Positions 16,497-26,702 of a stretch of 64,000 nucleotides of DNA are shown in pieces. Each line of letters begins with the position of its first letter. Position 1 is the stretch's first letter. This DNA is from Clostridiales bacterium. GTDB lineage: Bacteria; Bacillota; Clostridia; Oscillospirales; Acutalibacteraceae. A program made the position numbers and the translations under genes. The notes under the pieces were generated by a model. It did not search any database, was not told the DNA's origin, and saw only the letters and a list, made by a program, of their open reading frames with translations. Where the stretch lies: the NCBI GenBank assembly GCA_012840445.1, contig DULI01000010.1, positions 1-64,000 of the forward strand. Reading direction: 5' to 3'.

Positions 16497-16636
16497 TTTT
16501 CCTCCACAGTGTATTTTTTAAATGTATTATAACATTTAAAAAAATCATTGTAAATCAACACGGCTCAAATGATCTGATAGAAAAATTACAATTTTTTGTC
16601 GATTCCAATTATTGTTGTTTTTTATTCTTTTTATAA

Positions 16637-16667
16637 TAAAAAAACCTTCTGCAGCAACTGCAGAAGG
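16637..16667 (-). terminator. Terminator of the secreted-protein gene
   Basis: ccttctgcag / ctgcagaagg (16645-16667) is a perfect 10-bp hairpin followed on the minus strand by seven T residues. Confidence 0.88.
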
Positions 16668-16684
16668 CATACGATAAACTAAAA

Positions 16685-17281
16685 TTATTCAATAATATCC
16701 GAGCTGATTATATTGTAGCCGAATACCGAATCACTGTTTGGCCTTAACAGGGTTTTAACTTTTACATCCACCGGCTCTGAGTCGTGAGCGTCGATTGTCA
16801 TAACCGAATTAACATTAATATCGCCATTTGGCAGGATAGTGTACTCTATATCCCTGTGTGATATTAGAGAGTATCCTTTTGCCGGGATTGCAAAATATCC
16901 GTCCGGAGCGGGGAGAAAATCATACAGGCCAGCTTTAGGTTCGACATCAATTCCATATAGTTGTTTAATAAAAGACAATACATACTCCTGGTTAATATAC
17001 TGCTGCCCGAACTCATCGGAAACCGCAAGACCAAGTAGCTGAATCTCAACCTCTTCAATTATTTCACGTGGGTTTTCAAAGCCGTTGTCGAAAACACGGT
17101 TAAGGTTAAGCAGGTTTTCTATCCGTGCGGCCAAAACACCAGATTCAGTGTCGACAGGCTCGCTTTCATGTACAACCGGTTCCACATATTCAGGCGCGAT
17201 GGAGTCTGCAGACATATGCATGGTGGAAGATAGTGGAATAAATATCAGAGATATAAGTAATACAAAAAACTGCTTTAACAT
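16685..17281 (-). CDS. Hypothetical secreted protein
   Basis: 198 residues from the ATG at 17281, which has an SD AAGGGGAG at the right spacing. A signal peptide (MLKQFFVLLISLIFIPLSST) is followed by an acidic stretch and a mixed domain with a YSLISHRDIEYTILPNGDINV segment. I recognise no family or catalytic motif. It is monocistronic between terminators. Confidence 0.7.
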   Translation of the reverse strand: MLKQFFVLLISLIFIPLSSTMHMSADSIAPEYVEPVVHESEPVDTESGVLAARIENLLNLNRVFDNGFENPREIIEEVEIQLLGLAVSDEFGQQYINQEYVLSFIKQLYGIDVEPKAGLYDFLPAPDGYFAIPAKGYSLISHRDIEYTILPNGDINVNSVMTIDAHDSEPVDVKVKTLLRPNSDSVFGYNIISSDIIE

Positions 17282-17442
17282 CTGCACACTCCCCTTTTGT
17301 GTTTTTAGTTTAGTATTATTATATACTAAAAAAACCAAAAAGTAAGTTTCAATGCAGTTACAGTTTAATCACAAATTATTTACAAAAGATTACAAATTGA
17401 AATATTTTCAAAATAACCTTACGAATCGGTAAAAATTTGTAA

Positions 17443-17474
17443 CAAAAAAGCACAGCTTTGGCTGTGCTTTTTTG
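17443..17474. terminator. Terminator after the PrsA-like gene
   Basis: aaaaaagcacagc / gctgtgctttttt is a perfect hairpin with T-runs on both strands, directly next to the stop codon of the foldase lipoprotein. Confidence 0.88.
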
Positions 17475-18638
17475 TTATTCATTGTAGACATCCTCATATT
17501 GGACTATTTTTTTAACCTTAAATCTGTTTACCGCGTAGTTGTTTTTATTAAACTGCAGGCTGTTTGCGTATTCCTTAATCATATTTTCGAACTCGGTTTG
17601 TTTAAGCAGCTTGAGGATTTCGAGATTCAAATAATCCAAATAATACGGATCGCTTAATATATCTTTTCGAACAATAAGGTAAATGCCGGTTGATGAAGAA
17701 GGCTCTATTATCTTGACCTCTCCTGGGCTCATAGCCTTAACATCGGAAAAAATCTCGGAAGCAAAATTGGTGTCACTGTCACCCAAAATTATTGCATTTT
17801 TGTCCTGTGGCTTGGGAGTGTCATCGGTATTATCCGACTCATCCTCGTTTGATGTGGTACTTTCCTCAGGCTGGCCTGATGCGTCCTGGCCGTCCTGATT
17901 ATTATCATCATTTTCATCATTGTCGTCTGTTGCGTTATATTCGTTATATATGGTTTCAAAGCTCTCGCCGTTATTCAAGCGGGTAACATAGGATTCAAAT
18001 TTTTGTTTTATCTCGGCCTTGGCGTCGTCGCTTAAATCATTTCCATCGGTATCGGTGTAGGAGGCATAAAGCTGGTTTACCAATACAAAATTTTCGTCCA
18101 TGGCCGATTTTAATTCCTCTTCTGAGACGGGGTTAGTACCGTCTTTGCCATAAATGCTCTCAAAATATTCCCTAGCTTTGTAGCTATACGTGAAAAACTT
18201 TTTATATGTCTGGAAAGCTACGCCGTTTTTTTCGTAAAACTTGCCAAGGCCTGCCGTGTTCCAATAGTAGTCGGTATAAAAATCTATTTCAGATTGGGTA
18301 TCTTCGCTAATCTCAAGCCCAGCTTCCGCAAACTTCAATTCATACGCAGCGTATTCCTTGCAGATTTCTTCGGCACGGTTTTTTACCCAGTCGGTATAGT
18401 CTGCCCCTTCAATCTTCTGTTTGAAATAATCTATATTTTCCACACCTTCGGCAGCATTCTTGTCTATTAAGTTTCTGGCCTCTCCGTCTGCCTGTATTAA
18501 TGCACACATATAAAGCGCCGATGTAATCTGAACGTCGCCAATTGTCATGGCAACCTCATCCTTTGGATGGCATGCGGAGAAACTGAATATTAAAACAATT
18601 ATAAGACTATATGCTGCTAAAGATTTTAATATCTTCAT
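17475..18638 (-). CDS. PrsA/SurA-like foldase lipoprotein
   Basis: 387 residues. The lipobox FSAC lies near residue 23, and the N-terminal half is helical in the style of SurA/PrsA chaperones (ADYTDWVKNRAEEICKEYAAY, KKFFTYSYKAREYFESIYG). The region from residue about 170 resembles a parvulin-type peptidyl-prolyl isomerase (VSEEELKSAMDENFVLVNQLYA, then AIILGDSDTNFASEIFSDVKAMSPGEVKIIE). An Asp/Asn/Glu/Gln-rich insert of about 40-45 residues (about 235-278) interrupts it. It probably assists folding of exported proteins at the membrane. Whether the isomerase is active cannot be judged. Confidence 0.78.
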   Translation of the reverse strand: MKILKSLAAYSLIIVLIFSFSACHPKDEVAMTIGDVQITSALYMCALIQADGEARNLIDKNAAEGVENIDYFKQKIEGADYTDWVKNRAEEICKEYAAYELKFAEAGLEISEDTQSEIDFYTDYYWNTAGLGKFYEKNGVAFQTYKKFFTYSYKAREYFESIYGKDGTNPVSEEELKSAMDENFVLVNQLYASYTDTDGNDLSDDAKAEIKQKFESYVTRLNNGESFETIYNEYNATDDNDENDDNNQDGQDASGQPEESTTSNEDESDNTDDTPKPQDKNAIILGDSDTNFASEIFSDVKAMSPGEVKIIEPSSSTGIYLIVRKDILSDPYYLDYLNLEILKLLKQTEFENMIKEYANSLQFNKNNYAVNRFKVKKIVQYEDVYNE

Positions 18639-18742
18639 GTGTTTAACCTCCTGTGACGCTAAGGATATATAATATCCAGAAAATTATACAATATGTTGCA
18701 CTAAAAGTCCAGTACAAATTGGGCAAGATTAGTTGATTTCGG

Positions 18743-21700
18743 CTATTTTTGCATAGCGTCTAACACTTCTCTTAAGGCTTCTATGGGGCTTTGTCCCTTT
18801 TTCATTCTAACCGAAATGTAGGGTTTATTGCCGGCGCTCAGCATTACTCTGCCTTTAAGCATGCTTGCAAGCTTAGATACCTTTTCGGTGTTGATTTTTG
18901 AAACAAATAAAAGCATGAGGTCCTCTTTTTGTACTACCTCATATATTTCAAGCGCGGCTGCACGGTTGCGCAGCAGAGATAATTCAATAAGACCTTTAAC
19001 CGATGGAGGCGGTTCGCCAAAGCGGTCAATCAGTTCATCCAAAACATCGGCAGCATCGTCATCATATCGGATTTCGGCTATGCGGCGGTAAATCGCCAGC
19101 CGCTGGGGCAGGGAGGAAATATAGTCTTCAGGGATATGGGCGTCGATTCTAAGGTCGACAGTACAATCTACCTCCGATGCGGGCTCCTCTCCCTTTTCTT
19201 CGGCAATCGCGTCGGCAAGCAGCTTCAAATACAGATCGTATCCTACGGCTTCCATATGGCCATGCTGTTCGCCACCAAGGATGTTCCCGGCACCCCTGAT
19301 TTCCAAATCCCTTATTGCAATTTTTAATCCCGAACCGAACTCGGTGAATTGCCTTATGGTGTCAAGCCGTTTGGTAGCAATGTCGCTTAATGCCTTGCCG
19401 CTTTTAAAACACAAGTATGCATATGCCCTTCTGGGAGAACGCCCGACACGGCCCCTTAGTTGGTGGAGCTGGGCCAATCCCATCCGGTCGGCGTCTTCTA
19501 TTATCAGGGTGTTGACATTGGAAACATCTACTCCGGTTTCAATTATGGTGGTGCAGACAAGTACGTCAATTTCATGGTCGATCAGTTTCCGCCATACATC
19601 TGAAAGCTCGTTTTCCTGCATTTTGCCGTGTGCCGTGGCAATCCTGCATTCGGGCAGGTCAATTGCAAGCCTTGCGGCACAGGCCTCAATACTTTCCACG
19701 CGGTTGTGCAGGTAATAAACCTGACCGCCTCTGCGCAGTTCCTTTTTTATGGCGTCAAGTATAATACCCCTGTCATATTCAAGCACATAGGTCTGCACCG
19801 GGTGGCGGTCTTCGGGAGCTTCTTCTATTATTGATATATCCCTCAACCCCGATAGTGCCATGTTAAGTGTCCGAGGTATTGGGGTGGCAGTAAGGGTCAG
19901 CACGTCGACTGCCGGAAACATGGCCTTGAGTTTTTCTTTTTGGGATACGCCAAAACGCTGTTCCTCGTCTATTATTAAAAGGCCTAAATCTTTGAATACC
20001 ACGTCATTGGAAATCATCCTGTGGGTGCCGACAATAATGTCAATGTATCCTCGGCGAAGGTTCTTTATAATCTCCTGTTGCTGTTTTGGACTGCGGAATC
20101 GGGATAAAAGCTCCACCCTGACAGGCATGTCGCCAATTCGCTTAAGCAGGGTCTGATAATGCTGCCAGGCAAGTATGGTGGTTGGTACCAGGATCGCACA
20201 TTGCTTTCCGTCCAACACACATTTGAAGGCTGCGCGCAGAGCCACTTCGGTTTTGCCAAAGCCAACATCGCCGCACAGAAGGCGATCCATTGGGATATCC
20301 CGTTCCATGTCGGCCTTGATTTCCTGCACACATCGCAGCTGGTCCTCGGTTTCTTCGTGTTCAAACCGTCGCTCAAAGTCGTTTTGCAAATCGGTGTCGG
20401 GTGAAAATGCGTGGCCTTTGGTCTGCATTCTTTTGGCATAAAGTTTTATTAGTTCCTTTGCCATGTCTTTTACCGCCGCCCGAACACGGCTTCGGGTCTT
20501 TTGCCAATCGCTGCTGCCAAGGCGGTTTAGCTTGATAATCGCATCTTCATGCTGCCCGATATATTTAGAAACCAGATCCAGTTGTGTAACAGGAACGTAC
20601 AGAACATCCTGTTTGGCATACTTGATTTTAAGGTAGTCTTTGGTTACCCCTTCGACCGAAAGCTTGTGAATTCCATCAAAAATACCTATTCCGTGGGTGG
20701 AGTGAACCACATAATCCCCCAATTTTAACTCCTCTAAGGAGTTTATTCCCTTGGTATTTTTGGGACGCCTGATATGTCTTTTGGGAGTTTTGGCGGTTTT
20801 GCCCTGGGAAATCAACGAAAATCCGATTTGCGGTATCTCAAGTCCTGCCGACAGCCCGCCCTGGGTTACCCATATTCCTGAGTCTGGTAGGCTTAAAAAG
20901 TCTTCGCTGTAAGCTGCAGGAATGTTTTTTTGGTTAAGTTCTTCGGCCAAAAATTTGGCTGACCGCTCTGTACCTGCAAGGATTATGCAAAGGTAATTAT
21001 GTTTGTGATATATTTCTATATCCTCAAGCAAAATATTAAGCGAACCGCTCCAAAGGGAGGACTGTTTCATGGAAAAGTTTACAATGCTTCTTATTTTAGT
21101 TTCATAACTCCCCCGGGCAAAACTTTCAAGATAAACTGCTCCAATGTTCTCAAATTTAAGCAGCCTTTCGCCGTTTTCCAGACAAAAACGGTCAAGCCCG
21201 GAGGTTAGAATTCCATCCTCGAACAATCCCCTTAAATCTTCGCCCAGCTGCCATGAAAAGTTTTTATACCTTTCTTTTACCTTTGCGCTGTCACTAACAA
21301 ACAAAACGCAGTCCTTCAGGTAATCAAAAATAGTATACAGATTGTCGTAGGCCAGGGGGATATACTTGTCCAGCGCTACTGGAAGGCCATTGTTTATCGA
21401 CTCGATATCGGCAACCAGCCGTTCCTGTACTGCTTGAGGAATTCGTTTGGATGACCTAAATTGCTCGATTTTAGTTATAAGTTCTGTGGGTGAATTAAAA
21501 AGTACCTCTCTTGCAGGAACAATTTTAAGTTGGTTTATGTTTTCGGTACGCCTTTGGGATTCCACCTCAAAGTAGGATATGGCGTCGATTTCATCTCCCC
21601 AGAACTCTATTCGGACCGGAAGGCTGGATTCGGGAGTAAAGATATCCAGAATTCCGCCACGTTTTGCGTATTGGCCGGCACCCTCCACCTGCTCGGTGTG

Positions 21701-22183
21701 AACATAACCGGAAGAATTAAGAATTTTAATTATGTCTTCAGGAGATATGCTTTGACCAAGTTTTATCGTAATTGTTTGCTGTTGTAAAACGGAAGGAGGC
21801 AGGGTGGCCTGACAAGCGGCGTCAATACATACCAAGGCAACATCAAAATCCCCTTCCAGCATTTTGGAAAGGGTGCCTATTCTTATATGTTCATATTCCC
21901 GCGAGTAACCCGTTATGTTGCGAAAGGTAAAATCGCGCAGCGGGAAGTTTAGTACTTTGTTGCCAAGGTTTTCAAGGTCGGCTCTTAACCTTTCGGCCTC
22001 GCTTTCATCAGAAACGATAACACAAGCGGGCCTTTTTAGATCGTTTACAACCGAAGAAACAATTAAAGCCTTATGGATATGGGAAACACCCGACACGGAA
22101 GCTGGCAAATTGCCGCTTGATATCGAATCTATAAGGTTTTTGTATTCCTGAAGCCGCCCTAAAACCGAATTTAAATACTGCAT
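18743..22183 (-). CDS. mfd: Transcription-repair coupling factor Mfd
   Basis: 1146 residues, full length. It displaces RNA polymerase stalled at DNA damage and recruits UvrA. The order is N-terminal UvrB-like domain, RNA-polymerase-interaction domain (LGDYVVHSTHGIGIFDGI, about residue 490), SF2 translocase with Walker A GDVGFGKTEV (about 638) and DEEQRFGV, and C-terminal TRCF domain. It is 9 bases downstream of pth and likely co-transcribed with it. This pth-mfd order is common in Firmicutes, and the next gene, the foldase lipoprotein, also follows mfd in many of them. Confidence 0.97.
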   Translation of the reverse strand: MQYLNSVLGRLQEYKNLIDSISSGNLPASVSGVSHIHKALIVSSVVNDLKRPACVIVSDESEAERLRADLENLGNKVLNFPLRDFTFRNITGYSREYEHIRIGTLSKMLEGDFDVALVCIDAACQATLPPSVLQQQTITIKLGQSISPEDIIKILNSSGYVHTEQVEGAGQYAKRGGILDIFTPESSLPVRIEFWGDEIDAISYFEVESQRRTENINQLKIVPAREVLFNSPTELITKIEQFRSSKRIPQAVQERLVADIESINNGLPVALDKYIPLAYDNLYTIFDYLKDCVLFVSDSAKVKERYKNFSWQLGEDLRGLFEDGILTSGLDRFCLENGERLLKFENIGAVYLESFARGSYETKIRSIVNFSMKQSSLWSGSLNILLEDIEIYHKHNYLCIILAGTERSAKFLAEELNQKNIPAAYSEDFLSLPDSGIWVTQGGLSAGLEIPQIGFSLISQGKTAKTPKRHIRRPKNTKGINSLEELKLGDYVVHSTHGIGIFDGIHKLSVEGVTKDYLKIKYAKQDVLYVPVTQLDLVSKYIGQHEDAIIKLNRLGSSDWQKTRSRVRAAVKDMAKELIKLYAKRMQTKGHAFSPDTDLQNDFERRFEHEETEDQLRCVQEIKADMERDIPMDRLLCGDVGFGKTEVALRAAFKCVLDGKQCAILVPTTILAWQHYQTLLKRIGDMPVRVELLSRFRSPKQQQEIIKNLRRGYIDIIVGTHRMISNDVVFKDLGLLIIDEEQRFGVSQKEKLKAMFPAVDVLTLTATPIPRTLNMALSGLRDISIIEEAPEDRHPVQTYVLEYDRGIILDAIKKELRRGGQVYYLHNRVESIEACAARLAIDLPECRIATAHGKMQENELSDVWRKLIDHEIDVLVCTTIIETGVDVSNVNTLIIEDADRMGLAQLHQLRGRVGRSPRRAYAYLCFKSGKALSDIATKRLDTIRQFTEFGSGLKIAIRDLEIRGAGNILGGEQHGHMEAVGYDLYLKLLADAIAEEKGEEPASEVDCTVDLRIDAHIPEDYISSLPQRLAIYRRIAEIRYDDDAADVLDELIDRFGEPPPSVKGLIELSLLRNRAAALEIYEVVQKEDLMLLFVSKINTEKVSKLASMLKGRVMLSAGNKPYISVRMKKGQSPIEALREVLDAMQK

Positions 22184-22192
22184 AAAGTAACC

Positions 22193-22804
22193 TCACGGTT
22201 TGATGTTGTATTTATTCATAGCATAGTCAATCCCGTGCTTCATAATACATTCCACAGCCGCAACAGTGCTGTTGAGTGCTTTTCCCAAACTGTCCAACTC
22301 ATCCTTTTTAAAGGGGGACAAAACCCACCTTGCCAAATCATAATCGGGATGAGGTTTGGCGCCTACACCTATTTTAATACGGGGGAATTGGTCGGAAGCT
22401 GAAAGGTATATGATACTTTTAACGCCGTTGTGGCCTCCGTCCGAACCTTTGCGGCGGATTCTGATTCTGCCCACATCAAGGGAAATGTCATCAAATATAA
22501 TTAACGTCCTCTCTGGAGGAATTTTATAATAGGACATGGCTTCGACCACTGCCTGCCCGGAGTTGTTCATGAAGGTCTGGGGGCAAAGCAGCAGACAGCG
22601 CTTTCCCTCTATTTCGCACTGCCCAATGACAGACTTAAATTTTATTTTTTTTATCGGGGCGTTGTACTTTTGTGATAACAGGGAAAGCGCCATAAAGCCG
22701 ACATTATGTCGGGTATTTTCATACTCGGCGCCTGGATTGCCCAAGCCTGCAATTATATAGTCAAAAGTTTGGGGTTCGTCTTTCTTAAACCAAAATTTAA
22801 ACAT
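22193..22804 (-). CDS. pth: Peptidyl-tRNA hydrolase
   Basis: Recycles peptidyl-tRNA released by aborted translation. The core motifs are present: IIAGLGNPGAEYENTRHNVGF with the catalytic His, LLLCPQTFMNNSG and DDISLDVGRIRIRRKGSDGGHNG. I chose ATG 22804 because GGTGA lies 7 bases upstream; an ATG 18 bases earlier directly abuts an AGGTGA. This leaves a short 16-residue lead (MFKFWFKKDEPQTFDY) before the core. A terminator separates it from pyrG. Confidence 0.95.
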   Translation of the reverse strand: MFKFWFKKDEPQTFDYIIAGLGNPGAEYENTRHNVGFMALSLLSQKYNAPIKKIKFKSVIGQCEIEGKRCLLLCPQTFMNNSGQAVVEAMSYYKIPPERTLIIFDDISLDVGRIRIRRKGSDGGHNGVKSIIYLSASDQFPRIKIGVGAKPHPDYDLARWVLSPFKKDELDSLGKALNSTVAAVECIMKHGIDYAMNKYNIKP

Positions 22805-22842
22805 TAATAATTCACCATTCACCTGTATTTAAACTAAAGGGT

Positions 22843-22877
22843 AAAAACCGCAGGAAACAAATACTGTATACCTGCGG
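22843..22877 (-). terminator. Terminator of pyrG
   Basis: Arms ccgcagg (22848-22854) and cctgcgg (22871-22877), with a T5 run on the minus strand after the stem, lie just beyond the pyrG stop. Confidence 0.8.
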
Positions 22878-22888
22878 CTTGAAAATGT

Positions 22889-24502
22889 TTATTTGTTTTC
22901 GGAAAATGCTACGGCGGCGCCGATAAAATCGCGGAATAGCGGGTGCGCCCGGTTGGGGCGTGATTTGAATTCAGGATGGAACTGAACGCATACAAACCAG
23001 GGATGCTCTGGAATTTCAACCGCCTCGACCAGCCTTTTGTCGGGGGATAGGCCTGAAATTTTAAGCCCTGCCAAGGTTAACATTTCGCGGTAATCGTTGT
23101 TGAATTCATAGCGGTGGCGGTGGCGTTCGCTGATTAAATCCGCGCGGTAGGCTTTTTGCAGCTTTGTATTTGAAATTACATTGCAAGGGTATTGCCCAAG
23201 CCGCATGGTGCCACCAATTCCGCTTATATGTTTTTGTTCGGGCATAATGTCTATTACAGGGTGCGGGGTTTCTGGGTCTATTTCACAGGAATTTGCGTTT
23301 TTCAGCCCGCAGACATTTCTGGCAAACTCAATTACTGCAATTTGCAGGCCAAGACATATTCCGAAATAGGGAACATGGTTTTCCCGTGCGAATTTTGCCG
23401 CCAGTATCATTCCGTCAATCCCGCGGCCCACAAATCCGCCGGGTACAATTATGCCGTCACAATCTTTAAAAACCTGGTGTGCATCGTCCTCGGTAAGAAG
23501 TTCGGAATCAACCCATTTTATATCTATATTGGCGCGGTGCTCGTATCCGCCGTGTTTTAGTGCCTCTACAACCGACAAATAGGCATCATGCAACCTTACA
23601 TATTTTCCAACCAGCGCTATTTTGACGGTTTTATGGCAGGATTTGATTTTATTAACAAGGCTTATCCATTCATCAAGGTCAGGCTGCTTTGCTTTAAGGT
23701 TTAGTGCTTTGCAGACCACCTCGGAAAAATTGCTTTCCTCCAGCATAAGCGGTACTTCATAGAGCACATTAACCGTGCGGTTTTCAATTACACATTCGGG
23801 TTTTACATTACAAAATAGTGAAATTTTGTTTTTTATGTCCTGTGTAACAGGCAGGTCGCTGCGGCAGATAATAATATCAGGCTGTATTCCGTACGACAGC
23901 AGCTTTTTTACGCTGTGCTGTGTCGGCTTGGATTTGAGCTCATTGGAACCTGGCACAAACGGAATCAGGGTCACATGTATATACAAACAGTTTTTGCGCC
24001 CAATTTCAGTGGCGATTTGCCTTATGGCCTCTAAAAAAGGCTCCGACTCAATATCTCCCACAGTGCCGCCAATTTCGGTTATGACAATGTCAGCGTTGTT
24101 TATTTCGCCCACCCTGTATATGCAATGCTTAATCTCGTTTGTGATGTGGGGTATAATTTGCACGGTTTGCCCTAAATATTTGCCGGAACGCTCTTTTGTC
24201 AATACATTGAAATTTACCCTTCCGGAGGTGACGTTGGAGTATCTGTTAAGGTTTTCATCAATGAACCTTTCATAATGACCCAAATCGAGATCGGTTTCAG
24301 CACCGTCGTCTGTCACAAAGACCTCACCGTGCTGAAACGGGTTCATTGTCCCGGGGTCAACGTTCATATAAGGATCAAGTTTCTGGGCAGCAACCTTGAA
24401 ACCTCTGCATTTAAGCAACCGGCCTAAAGAGGCTGCCGTAATGCCCTTGCCAAGTCCGGATACCACACCCCCGGTGACAAAAATATATTTTGTCCTGTCC
24501 AC
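22889..24502 (-). CDS. pyrG: CTP synthase
   Basis: 537 residues from the GTG at 24502, which lies 8 bases after GGAGG; an ATG 21 bases upstream overlaps that SD and is less likely. It converts UTP to CTP using glutamine. The N-terminal synthetase has [19 protein letters not shown] and the Mg/ATP region. The C-terminal class I glutaminase has FGICLGLQ (Cys) and [11 protein letters not shown] (His, Glu). The downstream terminator makes it the last gene of its unit, after an unknown gene. Confidence 0.97.
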   Translation of the reverse strand: MDRTKYIFVTGGVVSGLGKGITAASLGRLLKCRGFKVAAQKLDPYMNVDPGTMNPFQHGEVFVTDDGAETDLDLGHYERFIDENLNRYSNVTSGRVNFNVLTKERSGKYLGQTVQIIPHITNEIKHCIYRVGEINNADIVITEIGGTVGDIESEPFLEAIRQIATEIGRKNCLYIHVTLIPFVPGSNELKSKPTQHSVKKLLSYGIQPDIIICRSDLPVTQDIKNKISLFCNVKPECVIENRTVNVLYEVPLMLEESNFSEVVCKALNLKAKQPDLDEWISLVNKIKSCHKTVKIALVGKYVRLHDAYLSVVEALKHGGYEHRANIDIKWVDSELLTEDDAHQVFKDCDGIIVPGGFVGRGIDGMILAAKFARENHVPYFGICLGLQIAVIEFARNVCGLKNANSCEIDPETPHPVIDIMPEQKHISGIGGTMRLGQYPCNVISNTKLQKAYRADLISERHRHRYEFNNDYREMLTLAGLKISGLSPDKRLVEAVEIPEHPWFVCVQFHPEFKSRPNRAHPLFRDFIGAAVAFSENK

Positions 24503-24527
24503 TCTGCGTCCCTCCAGGCACATGCAT

Positions 24528-25280
24528 TTATTTTAACATTTTTTGCAGTTTCTTGTTTTTGGCTATATACTGAATCATCGCCCTTGAAGCCGAATTAAGA
24601 TGTGTATATTCGTTAAAATACTCCTTGACCGACTCAAATTTGGCCATATCACTTCCGAAGGCGCCGCCTATGATCACCACCACAATCATGTGTGAAACCT
24701 TGCTGTCTCCCTCTGTGTAGAACTCGTTAAGCAGGTCAATCATTTTAATCAGCTTGCTTTTATCTTTGTTTTCAATTAGTTCGCGCAGTTTAACGGCGGC
24801 GGTGTTTTTGAAAAAGTCCACATATAAAAACTCACCGTATTTTGAAACATGTTCGCGGTAAGTGTCTTTATATTCGGGAAAGAGTTTTAAAAACTTGCCT
24901 GTAAAGGCATCAATATTGGGTGTATCGCTGTCGGCTTTCGTGGGTAGGGATACATCCTTTGTGTTAACCTTGCTTGTCTTAATGCCAAATATTGATTTTA
25001 ATGTATCCTCAAAGTCAATGGCAACCGCTTTTACGTCCCGGCTTGTATGGTTTTCGTCAAACAACCAGGAGGCAACCGTGTTAAACTCTACTGCTTGGCC
25101 CTCTTTAATTTCGGCAACTTTTAGCTCAAACAGTTTTTTATCATAATTATAAGCAATTTTAACCGCATGTTTTTGATTCATATAGATTTCAGGGGCATCG
25201 GCAGAGGGTTTGAGATCCTGGGATTCGTAAAATTCTTTAAGGGCCATCAGTATTTCATCATAATATTTATTTATATCCAT
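24528..25280 (-). CDS. Hypothetical cytosolic protein
   Basis: 250 residues, no signal or membrane segment. Mostly mixed alpha/beta with a helical C-terminus ([28 protein letters not shown]) and one hydrophobic strand ([14 protein letters not shown]). I recognise no family. It lies 25 bases upstream of pyrG on the same strand, so co-transcription is likely. The function is unknown. Confidence 0.7.
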   Translation of the reverse strand: MDINKYYDEILMALKEFYESQDLKPSADAPEIYMNQKHAVKIAYNYDKKLFELKVAEIKEGQAVEFNTVASWLFDENHTSRDVKAVAIDFEDTLKSIFGIKTSKVNTKDVSLPTKADSDTPNIDAFTGKFLKLFPEYKDTYREHVSKYGEFLYVDFFKNTAAVKLRELIENKDKSKLIKMIDLLNEFYTEGDSKVSHMIVVVIIGGAFGSDMAKFESVKEYFNEYTHLNSASRAMIQYIAKNKKLQKMLK

Positions 25281-25415
25281 TGGGTCACATCCTTTAGTAA
25301 TTTATATCCAATTGATTATATCATAACAACAGGTGTTTGTCATGTATTTTAATACAGCGGTATTTTAAGTTTTATGGCAGTATGTTATAATACAAAAAAG
25401 CTTATTGGAGTGTAC

Positions 25416-25817
25416 ATGCTTATGGAGGACAAATACCCTGGACTGATTGAAGCAGCAAAAAGCGCGTATAAAAACTCATATTCCCCCTACTCGGGCTACG
25501 CGGTGGGGGCAGCAATACTGTGCAGTGACGGTTCGATATATTCAGGCACAAATGTTGAAAGTGCTGCGCTGCCAGCAGGTATTTGCGCCGAACGCTCGGC
25601 ATTGGCGTCTGCAGTATCCGACGGTAAGCGTGGGTTTGTTGCGGTTGCGGTATATTCAAAGCAAATCAGCACGCCCTGCGGCATGTGCAGGCAGTTGCTT
25701 GCCGAATTCGGAGATATGCAGGTCATATGCGCGGCGCAGGACGGCACAACGAAATTCTATTCCTTGTCGGCGCTGCTTCCCGAAGCCTTTTTAAACTTAA
25801 AACAACAGGGCAGGTAA
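25416..25817 (+). CDS. cdd: Cytidine deaminase
   Basis: About 133 residues. Deaminates cytidine and deoxycytidine to uridine forms in pyrimidine salvage. Zinc-site motifs are clear: GICAERSALASAV (Cys-Ala-Glu, with the proton-shuttle Glu) and STPCGMCRQLL (two Cys). ATG 25416 follows GGAG by 5 bases; ATG 25422 is an alternative. A TATAAT at 25386-25391 lies upstream of this start, which argues against earlier in-frame codons. The rsmA gene follows 10 bases later. Confidence 0.95.
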   Translation: MLMEDKYPGLIEAAKSAYKNSYSPYSGYAVGAAILCSDGSIYSGTNVESAALPAGICAERSALASAVSDGKRGFVAVAVYSKQISTPCGMCRQLLAEFGDMQVICAAQDGTTKFYSLSALLPEAFLNLKQQGR

Positions 25818-25827
25818 AAGGGTAATG

Positions 25828-26691
25828 ATGAAACTTACCAATTTAAATATTATTAAAGCGATTCTTAATGAAAATGGATTTACCTTTAAAAAAGCTTTGG
25901 GACAGAATTTCCTTATAAACCCCAATGTATGCCCTAAAATGGCCGAATATGCCTGTGAGGGTGATAATGCCGGGGTTATAGAAATAGGCCCGGGCATTGG
26001 GGTGCTTACCGCGGAGCTTGCAAAGAAGGCCAAAAAGGTTGTAGCGGTTGAGATAGATGAAAGGCTTAAAAATGTGTTGGCCCAAACCCTTGCACCCTTT
26101 GACAATACTGAAGTGGTTTTTGCCGATGTATTAAAGCTTGATATCAATAAACTAATCAAGGAAAAGTTTTGCGGCATGCAGGTAACAGTATGCGCAAATC
26201 TGCCCTATTATATTACCTCTCCGGTTATTATGAAATTATTAGAGGATAGGCTGCCGATAGAAAAGATAGTGGTAATGGTCCAGAAAGAGGCGGCAGAGAG
26301 GCTGTGCGCCCCTGTCGGAAGCAGGGAGTCGGGCGCGATTACGGTAGCGGTAAACTACTATTCGGAACCAAAGATTCTTTTTAAAGTAAGCAGGGGTTCC
26401 TTTTACCCTAAGCCCAATGTAGACAGTGCGGTTATTAGCCTTAACATAAGAAAACAGCCCCCCGTTAATGTGGAGGATGAAAGGTCATTTTTCGGGTTTG
26501 TACGCGCTGCATTCCAGCAGCGCAGGAAAACCATTGTAAACTCTGTATCTTCAAGTTTAAATATAGACAAGCAAAAATTTTTACAAATACTTGACGATTT
26601 AACCCTTTCGCCGGCTATAAGGGCCGAAAGCCTTAAATTAGAGCAATTGGCAGAGATATTTAACAGGCTGTATAAAGAAATGGCCATATAG
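25828..26691 (+). CDS. rsmA: 16S rRNA dimethyladenosine transferase RsmA/KsgA
   Basis: About 287 residues. Dimethylates the two adjacent adenines in the loop of helix 45 of 16S rRNA. Visible motifs: KALGQNFLIN, VIEIGPGIGVLT (SAM binding), VVAVEIDERL, CANLPYYITSPVI (catalytic NLPY) and AFQQRRKTI. Two ATG codons overlap at 25825 and 25828; the second has the better spacing from AAAAGGG. It is in one unit with cdd and the next gene. Confidence 0.96.
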   Translation: MKLTNLNIIKAILNENGFTFKKALGQNFLINPNVCPKMAEYACEGDNAGVIEIGPGIGVLTAELAKKAKKVVAVEIDERLKNVLAQTLAPFDNTEVVFADVLKLDINKLIKEKFCGMQVTVCANLPYYITSPVIMKLLEDRLPIEKIVVMVQKEAAERLCAPVGSRESGAITVAVNYYSEPKILFKVSRGSFYPKPNVDSAVISLNIRKQPPVNVEDERSFFGFVRAAFQQRRKTIVNSVSSSLNIDKQKFLQILDDLTLSPAIRAESLKLEQLAEIFNRLYKEMAI

Positions 26692-26702
26692 GAGAGGAAG
26701 CT

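Noticed and set aside
16595..16603. Spo0A-box-like TTTGTCGAT upstream of the DnaD gene
   Set aside because: One mismatch to the box, in AT-rich DNA where such a motif occurs by chance several times in 64 kb; no promoter context that would support it.
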